Below, piece by piece: positions 46,911 to 57,875 of a stretch of DNA of 64,000 nt. The position numbers and the translations under genes were made by a program. The notes under the pieces were generated by a model. That model made no database searches and was not told the origin of the DNA. It was given only the letters and a program-made list of their open reading frames with translations. Each line of letters starts with the position of its first letter. Within the stretch, counting starts at the first letter, position 1. Source of the DNA: Adiantum capillus-veneris (lineage: Eukaryota; Streptophyta; Polypodiopsida; Polypodiales; Pteridaceae); assembly GCA_014529385.2 (NCBI GenBank), contig CM043947.1:101421811-101485810 (forward strand), read 5' to 3'.

Positions 46911-46959
46911 GAAGCCAGAATGGAAAGTAGTCACAGGTTTGGTTTGGAGATCAGTCTCC

Positions 46960-46969
46960 AAGTGGGAGA
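46960..46969 (+). other. polypurine tract of the intact copia element
   Basis: AAGTGGGAGA just before TTGTTAAG, the start of the 3' LTR at 46971. Confidence 0.9.
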
Positions 46970-46970
46970 T

Positions 46971-47673
46971 TGTTAAGTATGGAGTCTGATTTACCCTTGT
47001 AATTTTCTGTGGTAAAAGCGCACATTTGTAAGGCCCCCATTATGAGGAGAAGCCATCGTGCGTGGAGGAAAATCACTCACCGGAAACCAAAATTTTCAAG
47101 GACAAGAATCAGGGGAAACTTTAAAGGCCTCGGGGGCGGAGGCCCCCGAGACTTTTTTTTTCGCCGGAATATTATGGCCGGACGGCGGCCGGAAAGTGGT
47201 CGGAAAACAACCGGTCGGTTGGCCGGTGGCCGGTGGTCAATGGCCGATGGCCGGTGGTCGGAAGTCAATGGCCGGTGGCCGGTGGCCGGAAGTCAATGGC
47301 CAGTGGCCGGTGGCCGAATTCAATGGCCGGTGGCCGAATTCAAAAGCGGACTTGTCTTCTCAAGGACGGCCACACATGGGCGGATTGGAGGGTCCGATTT
47401 GCACTTATTCGCACAAGGGCGGCTACACATGGCTGTCTCTCATAAGAGAGGGCAGCCCTTTTGGCCTATAAAAGGAGGCCATTTCTACACACATTACATA
47501 GTGTGAAGTTGATGCAACAAGGTGAGTGTGAGGTGGTGAGAGTGAAGCAAGGCGGGAGCTCCATTAAGGGTATAATCCCTTTGTAAACTACTTCTTCTTT
47601 TGAAGTACTAAAGCCATTGAGTGGCTGCTTTCCCGTGGACGTAGCCCACATTGGGTGAACCACGTATATCGTG

Positions 47674-47728
<55 letters not shown>

Positions 47729-47812
47729 CTATAATCTCGTGTATATAAATCTGTCTCTCTCCATTAAGTAATCTACTCAATTATCTATTTAGCTACGTCT
47801 TATTTCCTAACA
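46971..47812 (+). repeat. 3' LTR 'C' of the intact copia element
   Basis: 842 bp; longer than the 5' LTR mainly through a longer (CT)n run at ~47678-47725. TATAAAAG at 47467-47474. Confidence 0.97.
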
Positions 47813-49488
47813 GTCCGTTCGAGTGCCGAAATGGCGTGATGACCTAGAGCTGTGAGAAAGGACATAGGCAGATTTCTCTGATCATTGAGTGTTGGTGTGC
47901 TTGTAGAGTTGTTGTGTTGGCTTGTTAAGGCTCACTTCGCGAGATTGACGATCTCATAGAGTCTCCATGACCCATCCGAGTCACTTTCTCTGAGTATTGA
48001 CATTATGTTAGTGCCAGAAAGCTATGCTGCAGACGTCCGTTAGGCGACCCAGTAGAATGTTTGAGGACAAATCAAATGAGCGCCCAATTGGTCGAACACA
48101 TAGCTGGACACCACATTTGTACTCTATTAGTTTTCCAAGCTAGTGTAGTTATACTCTGTGTAAATCCTGATTCCAGAGTAGTGGGTCAATTCCCTGAGTT
48201 GTTCTGTTGCAGTTTTCAAAACCTTTTTCATGATGGATCGTGATTTTGGTACCTTGTTGAATTGCGTCTAGATTTGCTAGGATAGTGCCCCTAAGTGTCC
48301 TAGACCTCCTCCTAAAGTCTCGTTGCATTTCGAGTCCGTTCGAGTGCCGAAATGGCGTGATGACCTAAAGCTGTGAGAAAGGACATAGGCAAATTTCCCT
48401 GATCATTGAGTGTTGGTTTGCTAGTAGAGTTGTTGTGTTTTCTTGTTAAAGCTCACTTCGTAAGATTGACGATCTCATAGAGTCCCCGTGCCCCATCCGA
48501 GTCACTTTCCCTGACTATTGACATTATGTTAGTGCCAGAAAGCTATGCTGCTGACGTCCGTCACGGCGACCCACTAGAATGTTTGAGGACAGATCAAACA
48601 GGCGCCCAATTGGTTGGACACATAGCTGGACACCACATTTGTACTCTATTAGTTTTCCGAGCTAGTGTAGTTATACTCTGTGTAAATCTTGATTCCAGAG
48701 TAGTGGGTCAATTTCCTGAGTTGTAATGATGTCATGACAATTGTAAAGGTCCATGTGAACCGGCCACTGGCCATTTAGAATGCCCTAGGTATAAAGGTCA
48801 ATAACCTTAATGTGAAAGGAGGCTTATTTTTAGAAGAAAAAAGAGCTCTGTTGTACGTACGGTCAAGCTACGAGCTGCTCCAACTTGTAATCAACTATTT
48901 TAATGATTGGGTAATCCGTTTTTAATCCAAAACTTGCATTGTGTTCCTCTCTCTTTGCTCTTCCATTCTAGTGTAAGCATTGTCAGTTTTATTGAGGTTC
49001 GCGATTATGCATCTGTGAGCTGTAAATGCAGATGTGAGTGCTTAAATTGCTGTTTTTAGTCGTTTTGACCATAGGAGAGTGTTCCTAGACGATAGGGCGA
49101 CCTTTTTGGTATGTTCTATTACAGTTTTCAGGACCTTTGTCATGATGGATCGTGATTTTGGTACCTTGTTGGATTGTGTCCAGATTTGTTAGGATAGTGC
49201 CCCTAGGTATCCTATACCTCCTCCTAAAGTCCCGTTGCATTTCGAGTCCGTTCGAGTGTCGAAATAGCGGGATGACCTAGAGCTGTGAGAAAGGATATAA
49301 GCAAATTTCCTTGATCATTGAGTGTTGGTTTGCTTGTAGAGTTGTTGTGTTTGCTTGTTAAGGTTCACTTCGTGAGATTGTCGATCTCATAGAGTCTACG
49401 TGCCCCATCGGAGTCACTTTACCTGAGAATTGACATTATGTTAGTGCTAGAAAGCTATGCTGCAGACGTCCGTCGTGACGACCCGCAG

Positions 49489-50873
49489 TACCTATCTCTC
49501 GCCTCTGACTGATGGTGTGACATTGTGGCCTTCTCCACACTCAAAATCTAGGGATTTGAGATTGGATCGTATCCCTGTGCCGGCCTGTACTCTCTATGAA
49601 TGGCCTTGATGATGTAATTCTTTCTTTCAAGATCGAGATTATCCCAAACCTCCATCACAGAGTGACCAAACTAAATGGTACAGAGCTGATAAATCCTCTA
49701 TCGCATGGCCTTTCCGACCTATCCGCCACAACAGCCCCATCCCTACTCTTCTACACCTTGCTAGGATCTTGCTAATGTGATCCCCAAGGTGTACGTGGTG
49801 TGCAAATCGGTGAACTATCTACTGAAGAGAGTGGTGGACTCTCTCTCAATGGTGTGGACGCGATAGTACAACCGCTACCACAACAACCACCACCTCCAGA
49901 ATGATGCCTACCTTGACTCGAGGATGAACCACCCATCGATGTAGGGGGCACACGAGTCTTAGGCATAGGGGGCACACTAGACTGAGGTGTGGAGCTGCTC
50001 GATGTAGGGACCACACTAGTCTCAGGCATAGGGTTGGCCGTAGTAGGTCTAGAGGGACCTGTTGCCCAAAGGTGTTGTGCCATCGTGATCTGCTCTGGTG
50101 TGAACTGAGACAAAAACAAGCCCATCTGCTCGGGTGACATGCCTGCCGGAGTGACAGAAAAACTAAAACTAGGAGAGTATGGCTCATCGTCATCAGCCAT
50201 GGCTAATCATAAACAAATAACACCCACAAAATACGTTAGTTTACAGAAGAAACACTTAATCAATACAAATAACAAATAAACAAAGCTGCAACACAAATGA
50301 ATGAATCTAAAGTGTATTGTAGACTAATAAAAAGAGTTTTACAAAAGAGCTCCTAGCAAAAATCATTAGTTAATCTCTCATCTTCTATGAGATCCGATGC
50401 ACCAAAGATGTCTATCTCAACCTGTACTTCCACATCTTTGTCATCAAAGTCTACTTCTTCGTCGCTCTCCACATTAGCTTCAGTATTTGACACGTCATCT
50501 CTAGGTTCAGACAATTGCTCACTGCTGACATCCACCTCAAAATATAAACTTAAAGTTTCTGTCGTTCTTGCGCTTTGTTCATGAATAACCTCTTTGATCA
50601 CAACGTCCAATCCTTCACACATTTGCTTGCTCCGTGGAGTAAATTGAACGACATAGAGCCAGCAAGGTTTGAACAGATCATTCTCATCATTTTTTGTCTA
50701 TAGTGGATCGTGTGTGAACACAACTTGTTCACAATGCTGCGGAAGTACGAATCTATTTTGCGCATTTGTCCACACCCGCCTAGAGTTCACTTGAATCAAT
50801 CCACTCTTGTCTTTATGCACAGTTGCATTAGGGTCGCTGTAGTTGCTCAATCGAAAAGAGACCGTGATTGCGT
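49489..50873 (-). pseudogene. CACTA element fragment (DUF4216-like end and second ORF start)
   Basis: On the minus strand, 50868-50353 reads ...RRVWTNAQNRFVLPQHCEQV, a TAG (fits CAG) and an acidic C-terminus. It parallels DTFVLPEHCEQ in the complete element at 55137. At 50200-49772 MADDDEPYSPSFSFSV...GGGGCCGSG parallels MDDEEFLSSLSPQQ...GGGGGYCG at 54486. Further on, EVWDNLDLERKNYIIKAIHR parallels the Transposase_24 region. It is cut at 49488 by the LTR-D array and at 50873 by an LTR-B element. The remainder may continue at 60117. Confidence 0.75.
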
Positions 50874-51374
50874 TGTCAGGAGTTTTTTGGAGCAAAGAAT
50901 TGCGCATATGTACATATCCATGCATGGTGCATCGAATAAAGTATTTCCCATTTTCCAGACGCAGGAGTTGGTAGCGCATAAAACTTCTCGAGGAAGCTAT
51001 CCGCGGGCCGACGACATGAGGTAAGCAGGTGTGTCAGATGGCATCTAGTGGCGTCAGGACGTTGAATGGGGTCAATATTTGCACGTGGATGAGTACAGAC
51101 ACGACGTGGATGTTTTTTGTGATAATTATGCAGAAAGGTCATCATGAGGAACATATTTTGGGGCCACTTCATGTGGTGGCGAGACTCATTATTGGAAAAA
51201 GCTGAGTGCCAGGTGTGTGTATGGATGCAGCAGGGTGACAACTATGCACTGCGAGGTCAGTTTTTGGCCTGTTCGGGGTCCGTTTGAGGTCATCTAAAAG
51301 GCCAAGGGTGCCCAAGTAATAAAGCTAAGTGTGGGAACTGAAAAACTGAGAGAAGACCAGAAAAAACGTGGAGA
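50874..51374 (+). repeat. 5' LTR 'B', truncated
   Basis: TGTCAGGAGTTTTTTGGAGC to ...AACGTGGAGA. It lacks the TATA-side block present at 12265-12385 and everything after the GTGGAGA point of 7355. Confidence 0.88.
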
Positions 51375-51843
51375 TAGTGGTGCTAGCCATGATTATGATG
51401 TGGATAAAGTTATGTGTGATGATGAGTATGCTTATGATGATGAGAAGGGGTTTGGCATATATGAGTCCAATCTCAGCTATGTGGATGCCTATGCTAGGGA
51501 TATGTGTGCTGCGGGGATACTTTTGTGCTTTGGATATCAACAACTTTACCTTCACACAATGCTTTTAGCTACTTGGGTGCATGATTTGCAGGTTGTTGCT
51601 ATGGCTGGTGAAGCCAAGATGCCAGGTGATGAGTCACTTCAGTTGTCTCTATCGGTTGGGTTGAATGTGGCATGCAATATTTATGCTTTTGGAACTCCAG
51701 ACAGGGCGGATGTGTTAGTTGGATATGCCTATGCTGCATTTTGGTTGATTGTTGACAAATGTAGGTGTGGTGTCATGATGCTTCTTGTGAATCAGGCGAT
51801 ATGCCTTTGGCCTTTTGATCCAGGTGAAATGAGCATCTACTAG
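51375..51843 (+). CDS. internal ORF of the LTR-B derivative, unknown
   Basis: The frame is open from 51331 inside the LTR to TAG at 51843. It reads SHDYDVDKVMCDDEYAYDDE, then a hydrophobic Cys-containing stretch (MCAAGILLCFGYQQLY, GLNVACNIYAFG, VGYAYAAFWLIVDKC) and ends FDPGEMSIY. The last residues match the end of the gypsy-2 ORF (PGGMSIY), but the body does not match gag, protease or pol. It could be an acquired segment or a frame kept open by chance. No start codon is evident within it. Confidence 0.35.
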
Positions 51844-51896
51844 TGCTGCTGTTGCTGAGCATGAATGCTCTAGCAGGCAAGGGGATGGGCAAATTA

Positions 51897-52582
51897 TGTC
51901 AGGAGTTTTTTGGAGCAAGGGATTTCACATATGTACATATACATGCATGGTGCATCAAATAAAGAATTGCCCATTTTTCAGAGCCAGGTGGTTACGTGGG
52001 GCCTACATGTGTACATGTAGGACAGGGTGTACATAGTGAGTCGATTTTCACTATTACCAGTACCACTGTGTTTTTTCTACAATAAGGAGGAGTTGGTAGC
52101 GCGTAAAACTTCTTGAGGATGCTATCCGCGGGCCGACAACATGAGGTAAGAAGGTGCGTCAGATGGCATCGAGTGGGGTCAGGAGGTCGAACGGGATCAA
52201 TACTTGCACGCGGAGAAGTATGGACACGACGTGGGTGTTTTCTTTGGATACTTATGCAGAAAGGTCATCATGAGGACCACTTTTTGGGGCCACTTCACGT
52301 GGTTGCGGGATGCATTATTTGGAAAAACTAAGTGCCAGGTGTGCGGATGATGCAAAAAGGTGACAACTATGCACTACGAGGTCAGTTTTTGGCCTGTTCG
52401 GGGTCCATTTGAGGTCATCTAAAAGGCCACGGGTGCCCAACTAATAAAGCTAAGTGTGGGAACTGAAAAAACAGAGAGAAGACTAGAAAAAACGTGGAGA
52501 GGAAAGGAGGAACGGTCGCAGGTGTGTTTTTGGTGTTTTTGGAGCCTGTTTTGGCCGTAAACTGTTCATCCGAGGTCAGATT
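51897..52582 (+). repeat. 3' LTR 'B', left part (continues at 59618)
   Basis: TGTCAGGAG... to ...GAGGTCAGATT, where the CACTA element begins. It rejoins at 59618 (TTGAGCAC...) and ends CGCTCACA at 60116. With the CACTA element and one ATT removed it is a continuous ~1185-bp LTR. Confidence 0.92.
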
Positions 52583-52613
52583 CACTACAAGAGGTTGTGT
52601 GCTCTTGTGACGC

Positions 52614-52830
52614 TGTTAGCGACGGAAATACATTGGGTTTTTATAACCCCCGGCGTCGCTAAAACCGTCGCTACGAGCGTCGCTATAGGCGTCGCTATGA
52701 GCGTCGCTATATAGCGACGCATATAGCGACGCTCATAGCGACGCCTATAGCGACGTTTACACAGAAGACTATAGCGACGCTCATAGCGACGCTACAGAGC
52801 CATAAATAGCGACGCTTATAGCGACGCCCG
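52614..52830. repeat. left subterminal repeats of the CACTA element, with a long palindrome
   Basis: More than ten copies of AGCGACGC or GCGTCGCT. Around 52677-52752 two ~34-base arms (GTCGCTATAGGCGTCGCTAT and onward) are perfect complements around an 8-base centre. Such repeats are the known binding sites of the CACTA second protein (TnpA in En/Spm). Confidence 0.88.
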
Positions 52831-53172
52831 AGAGAAATTTTTTTTGGTGGCACCCATCAACCATTTTGTACTTGATTCACTTTTTAAAAAAAGTGCAAAG
52901 GTAGATAATAGACCCAAAATAGTCACCCACAAGACGCATTGTTTGCAAAATTGACAATTATACACATCATAGGCAAAATGAATTGATTGGCAAATGTAAT
53001 AATGACAATTGTACAACATCATAGGCATAAAGAATTGATTGGCAAAAGGAACTGCGGTGACAAATGTAATAATATACATGGTTCAAAAAGACGTATAAAA
53101 TCCGTCTCATGATACATAAGCTATGAGAAACCCTAAACTAATGCTATCTAGCTACGGCTAAACTGACCTCGT

Positions 53173-54486
53173 CTAGTCAGACGTCTCATCGCGTCCAAGC
53201 GGCGTATCTGTCGGATTCTGCAAAAAAAGACAATAAGACAGCTTTCAGTAAGTATAAACATATAACGACATTTATAAAACAATACAAAAAATAAAAAAGA
53301 GTAAACCCTAATACTAACCATGCCGCCGCAAGAACTGAGAATGTCCATCAGGGCGTTTAAGCCCTTCCTGCCTGCGTACTCGCGCTCGTACGGTGTGGGA
53401 TCACGTCCTGTCATCGACCACTGTCAAAACATACAAAGATTTCATTATGTTAGAACTAAAAAACTCATAAACCCTAAACTATCGAACATGCATAAAGAGC
53501 AATGTGAAAAGACTTACAAAATCGGCCTCAAATGATGCCCATCCACCGTTCCCCAAGTGGTGCGAGCTCCCTGTCTCTACTCGCGCTCTGGCTGCATCCT
53601 TTTGTTGCTTCCACTTGTCGGGATTCTCGCGCGTTGCTTTCTTCGCATTCTTCCAATCTTCTTTGGCCAGCCAATCTCGCCTGTTCCACCCATTCTTGAT
53701 TGCTTTTTGCACTTCGGAACGCTTGTGTTTGCAGTATTTGCGCATTCGAATCTTCATCAGGTCTTCATTGAAGCGATGATCCCGTGTTGGAACGGGAAAC
53801 TCATCATGAAGTATGCTGATGACTCTGTTTTTTAAATCACTTGGTACTTCACTCCATTTGTTTAGTATGTAGTGTCTAAACAGCTGAGAGCAAAGACCAC
53901 GCATGCGCGAGATCACCTTCTTGCCGTCATCATCCATGATGATGCCGCCGCTGATGTCGACAGAGTAAGGCAAGCCCTCTGGCCGGTGACGCGTGAACCT
54001 GGGTGTCCCGGCAGGGGTCTCTAGCGGCGTGTCGATGGAGGTACGGACGTCAGGTGTCTCCACCGGCGTCTGGGCCCCGAAGCGAGGAGTGTCGAGTGGG
54101 GTGTCTCCTGGCGGAGTAGGTAGAGGTGTGTAGCTTCTAGGAACAGTCAGCCGTGCAAAACCTGGCGTAGATGGCGATGCTGTGGCTGGTGTTGGGGCGG
54201 GCAAAGAAGGGGAGGGTAAAGAGCCTCGTCGAACACGAGGTGGTGTGGAGGCATCGGTGACGGAATCCCCACAATAACCGCCACCGCCACCACTAGAGCA
54301 CCGGTGTCTAGACGAGTGTGAAGCTCGTCTCGTCGACGCCGAAGCTTCGGAGCGCGCCGAATGCTCTGAAAGAGAGGGAGATGCGGATGGTGTAGGAACG
54401 CGCGATGATGCGCCAGAGCGATGACGCTCCACGTACCACTGTCTCTGCTGCGGTGACAAAGAAGAAAGAAACTCCTCATCATCCAT
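53173..54486 (-). CDS. CACTA second protein, Transposase_24 type (371 aa), three exons
   Basis: Exon 1 54486-53518, exon 2 53420-53319, exon 3 53217-53173, phase 0 throughout, GT..AG ends. The N-terminus is MDDEEFLSSLSPQQRQWY. A Ser/Pro/Thr-rich linker with TP repeats (DTPLDTP-like) follows. The conserved region includes LFRHYILNKWSEVPSDLKNR, KWKQQKDAARARVETGSSHH and TGRDPTPYEREYAGRKG, typical of plant Transposase_24 proteins. It probably binds the subterminal repeats and brings the ends together. The start is the ATG after an upstream stop-free stretch and matches the start in the fragment at 50200. No defect seen. Confidence 0.85.
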
Positions 54487-54758
54487 ACCTGCATTAAACA
54501 CACGAATATTTAAACTTAATATTGAATGAATAGAGTAGACAATGACGCAAAGACCATTAAATACAATGACGTAATGACGCATATAAATACAATGACGCAA
54601 TGAATCGAGTGATAGAAGAGGCAAGTCGAAAACTCAGAATTTTCAATCAAAAGATGTGAGCGCGAGTAGAAAAGAGCGTTATACACCATGGAAGGTACTT
54701 AGAGAGCCAGAGCTTTTACAACACGGAGCAAAATTGTTCAAATACAATATTTGTGGCT

Positions 54759-55421
54759 TTAAGAGATCTCTCTATCATCCTCGCATAACTCAGCATAACT
54801 TCCTATATCTATATAGAGCTCTCCGTTTAAACACATATCCTCTGTTTCATTTTGTAGCTCCTCTGCATGCACCCCATATAGAGTAGTAGCATCTTGATGC
54901 TCGTCTGGCACCACCGCAGCGGCTTCTGATTGAGCATCTTCTCTGATCTCCTCCATTGATGTCGTTGTGATTGGCACATGGTAGCCTTCATACGTCCTTG
55001 CACTACGAGGGGCTACCTCTATGACGTACCACCAGTTTGATGTAGACTTTGTAGGATGAAATATTACCTGCCAGAGCCACATAACTTACATGAGAGCTTT
55101 CAAGCACATAACTTGTAAAAGGGGGATGTTAACTATTTATATACTTACTTGTTCACAATGCTCGGGTAGTACGAAAGTGTCTCTTAGGTCAGTCCATTTC
55201 TTAGTAGAATCCACCTCAAGAAAACCAGACTCTCCTCTACGCACAGTAGCGTTGCGACCCTCCATGATTATCTTGAACCATTGCACGTCGAACAAGTCGA
55301 CAAAAAATCCTCTGTAATCGATCCTCAAAATCTCTTGCAGCGTGCCGAAGTAAGTGAGTTCCGCCACCACAGGATCTGCATCAGAGGAACGTCGTCGACT
55401 AGACTGTTCAAATTTTGCCAT
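54759..55421 (-). CDS. CACTA DUF4216-type segment, two exons
   Basis: Exon from 55421 (MAKFEQSSRRRSSDADP) contains LTYFGTLQEILRIDYRGFFV, LFDVQWFKI, ESGFLEV and DTFVLPEHCEQ and ends at a GTAAGT donor near 55144. The next exon opens VIFHPTKSTSNWWYVIEV near 55056, after TGGCAG, and ends DDREIS. DUF4216 normally lies at the C-terminus of plant CACTA transposases, so this may be the last part of the gene at 57875-55592. I could not find an in-phase link, so it is listed separately. Confidence 0.7.
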
Positions 55422-55591
55422 GATTCCACAATCTTGAGTAAAACGCTTTTTGTCGATTCATTCCACCCTAAAATGTCGACCTTTACACCATGCTGCTGTG
55501 TATGACTTATACTACAACGAACAAAGATTATGAGTGGCCGTTCAAACGTTTATAAATAAAGTCACTTGCTAGTCGTACATTGCAAACTTAC

Positions 55592-57875
55592 CTTGGTCGC
55601 GCAACCCCGAGAGTACTCCCACTCTTCTTCAGACACTTCGTCACCGCATTGTCGCTTTTCAATTGGTTGTGCAACCATCTTAAGCTCATGAAGGTTGGTA
55701 GGCTCTCCAGAACCGCTGGATAGTGCATCGGTGGTCGTCTTCCCCGTCTCCACTCGATTCGTGCCCTTTGTCGCTCTTGCTTTGCATCCTCATATTGTGA
55801 AATCCACTTTTGCATCACTGGATTGTGAAGCATGCAAAATCGGTTGATTTTAGCCTCTAGATCTTCCGTCATCTTCTTCTCAACACCGAGATTGCACATG
55901 ACAATCCCAGATATGCGCTCATCATCTATGGTTCGCCATAGTGTGTCCCGGGATTTATCAAATCCGTCTAGCCACTCTCCAATGTACACTAGGGACTCTG
56001 ATACCAACCAACCTTCTGCCATGCTACCCTCTGGACGTGCCTTTTGACGCACATATCCCTTAAGCGTTTTCATGAAACGCTCTAAGAAGAACATCCATCT
56101 GGAATGAACTGTGCCAACTATTTCCACCTCATCAACTATGTGAACAAGAAGATGCACCTGAATGGCTAGCATGGTAGTAGGAAAATGTTTCTCAAACATG
56201 CACACAAGCTCCGCAGCATTTAGTTTGGCGAATGGTATGGAGTCTACGTTGATCTCCTTTTGTGAGATCCATTGCACCAGCTTTGCAAGTTTGTAGATTG
56301 TGTTACGGATGTCGAGAGACAAACATCCCTCAATGGCAACCGGTAAAATAAACTGTAAAGTATGTGCAGCAATGATATTAAAGTCCACATTTTATGCAAT
56401 GATATTAAAGACCACTATGAACGTACCTGACACATTTTATGCCAATCGTGTGACTTCAAACCGGTAAGCTTTCCTTCTTTAGTAAAACACGTTCGGAGTG
56501 TCAATAGATCACCTGAGCATTCTGTTAGCCCGGGATAGTCATGCATGGTCCACATTAGAATGATCAAAGCATTCCGTCGTCCTGTGTGTCGGCTCATATC
56601 CACCACCTCTATGCCAATCCACAATTGTTGTAGCTCTTCTAATAGTGGACGAAGATACACATCCATATTCCCCACTTTATATCGCCCTAGCACAATCAAG
56701 CTTAGCCATAGGTGCCCCTTCTTCGTAGTCAACCACGGGGGAATGTTGTAGTTGACGATGACAACGGGCCATACACTGTAAGATGTTGATCTTTGACCAA
56801 ATGGATTTACGCCATCCATAGCCAGGCCTAAGCGCAAATTTCGAGCTTCCCTGGCAAAATCCGACCATGTTCCATCTATATGTTTCCAGGCTGCGCAATC
56901 TGCAGGAATTCGTAGCACACCATCCGAAGATTTATTCTCCTCATGCCATGATGCTAGGGCGGCCATGGACTTACATTCGAAGAAATGCTTGATGCGAGGA
57001 AGCAGAGGAAAATGTCGCAAAACCTTTTGTGGAATTTTTGTCCCGTGGAGATCTACTCGATATCTTTCGGAATCACATTTCGGACACTTCTCCATGTCTG
57101 TGTATTCCCCTCTGAAAAGAATGCAGTCATTAGGACAAGCGTGGATAGAATTGTAATCCATCCCCAAGTTTCACAAAATCTTTCTTGCTTCATCTCCGGA
57201 ATCTGGCATCACATTGTCAGCTGGTAGTATGTGCTCTTTCAGCAATCTACACAACATAAAAATATGATACAGTCGTGTAAAAATCTATCAGATCATTGTA
57301 CATTTAGAGTTCTATTAAAGTAAACTAATTGTAATAGATCACCTAAAAAGCGATGTGACGCTAGTGTCACTCCATCCAAACTTTGCCTGCATGTTGAGAA
57401 GAACCAGGAGTGCTTTCAATCTAGACATACGTGCTCCATTATACAATGGCGTATCGGCTTCACTTTTCATATCATCATAGATAAGCCTTTCTGAATCCAT
57501 GATCCTCTCGATCATTTCATCAATCTCGGGCTCAAATATTGCCTCGTTGGGAATGTGCTCTGCATGATCATCCCCCGAGCTGTCAGAGGCTACATCTTGT
57601 GGCCTCACATATGCTGCTTGACCAAAGCGCCTGCGAACACGTCTATTGGGTTGCAAGATTGCTGCTTGTTGGCCAGCGTCAGAGTCCGACGAGTTATAAT
57701 TGGCAACAACTCGATCTATAATAAATGGATCGAACTCGCCAAATTCGCGAACGTGCTGCAAAGAAACACGTCTTGTCCGTCGCACAGCATGCTTGCATTG
57801 ATTACAAGGACATAAGACCCTCGTTGAGAGATAGGTGTTTCGGTTGGACGGTCCCACATCCTCATCGCTACTCAT
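55592..57875 (-). pseudogene. CACTA tnp2-type transposase, one TGA, shortened core
   Basis: Exon 1 57875-57343 (MSSDEDVGPSNRNTYLS... with CPCNQCKHAVRR, ends TSLFR), exon 2 57246-56427, exon 3 56352-55592. GT..AG junctions keep frame. Exon 2 reads LLKEHILPADNVMPDSGDEA, a TGA (codon KIL-stop-NLGMD), then IHACPNDCILFRGEY, CPKCDSERY, LAMDGVNPFG and NYNIPPWL (tnp2 family). Exon 3 has FILPVAIEGCL, KHFPTTMLAIQVHLLVHIVD and RFMKTLKGYVRQKARPEGSM (DUF4218). Between MHDYPGLTECSG and GLKSHDWHKMCQ about 100 residues usual in tnp2 proteins are absent, so the catalytic core may be incomplete. The TGA fits CGA changed at CpG. Confidence 0.85.

Larger units (their letters stand above)
42140..47812 (+). mobile_element. 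intact Ty1/copia element (Tork/Tnt1-like), TSD GTCCG
   Basis: 5673 bp with two LTRs, primer site, full gag-pol and polypurine tract, flanked by GTCCG (42135-42139 and 47813-47817). It lies in the third LTR-D unit, which is restored exactly when the element and one GTCCG are removed. The LTRs differ at only two bases I could spot plus (CT)n length, so the insertion is young. Confidence 0.97.
39644..49486 (+). repeat. tandem array of five LTR 'D' units (~910 bp), split by a copia element
   Basis: Units start TGTTTGAGGA at 39644, 40559, 41470, 48058 and 48580. Lengths are 915, 911, 910 (670 plus 240 after removing the copia insertion), 522 (a ~390-bp internal deletion) and ~907. Each unit joins the next through CTAGAA. 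Every full unit has TATAAAG (first at 39854), so the array is a row of candidate promoters. The first unit follows a polypurine tract, so the unit is an LTR. The array stops near 49486 at GACCCGCA. Confidence 0.9.
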
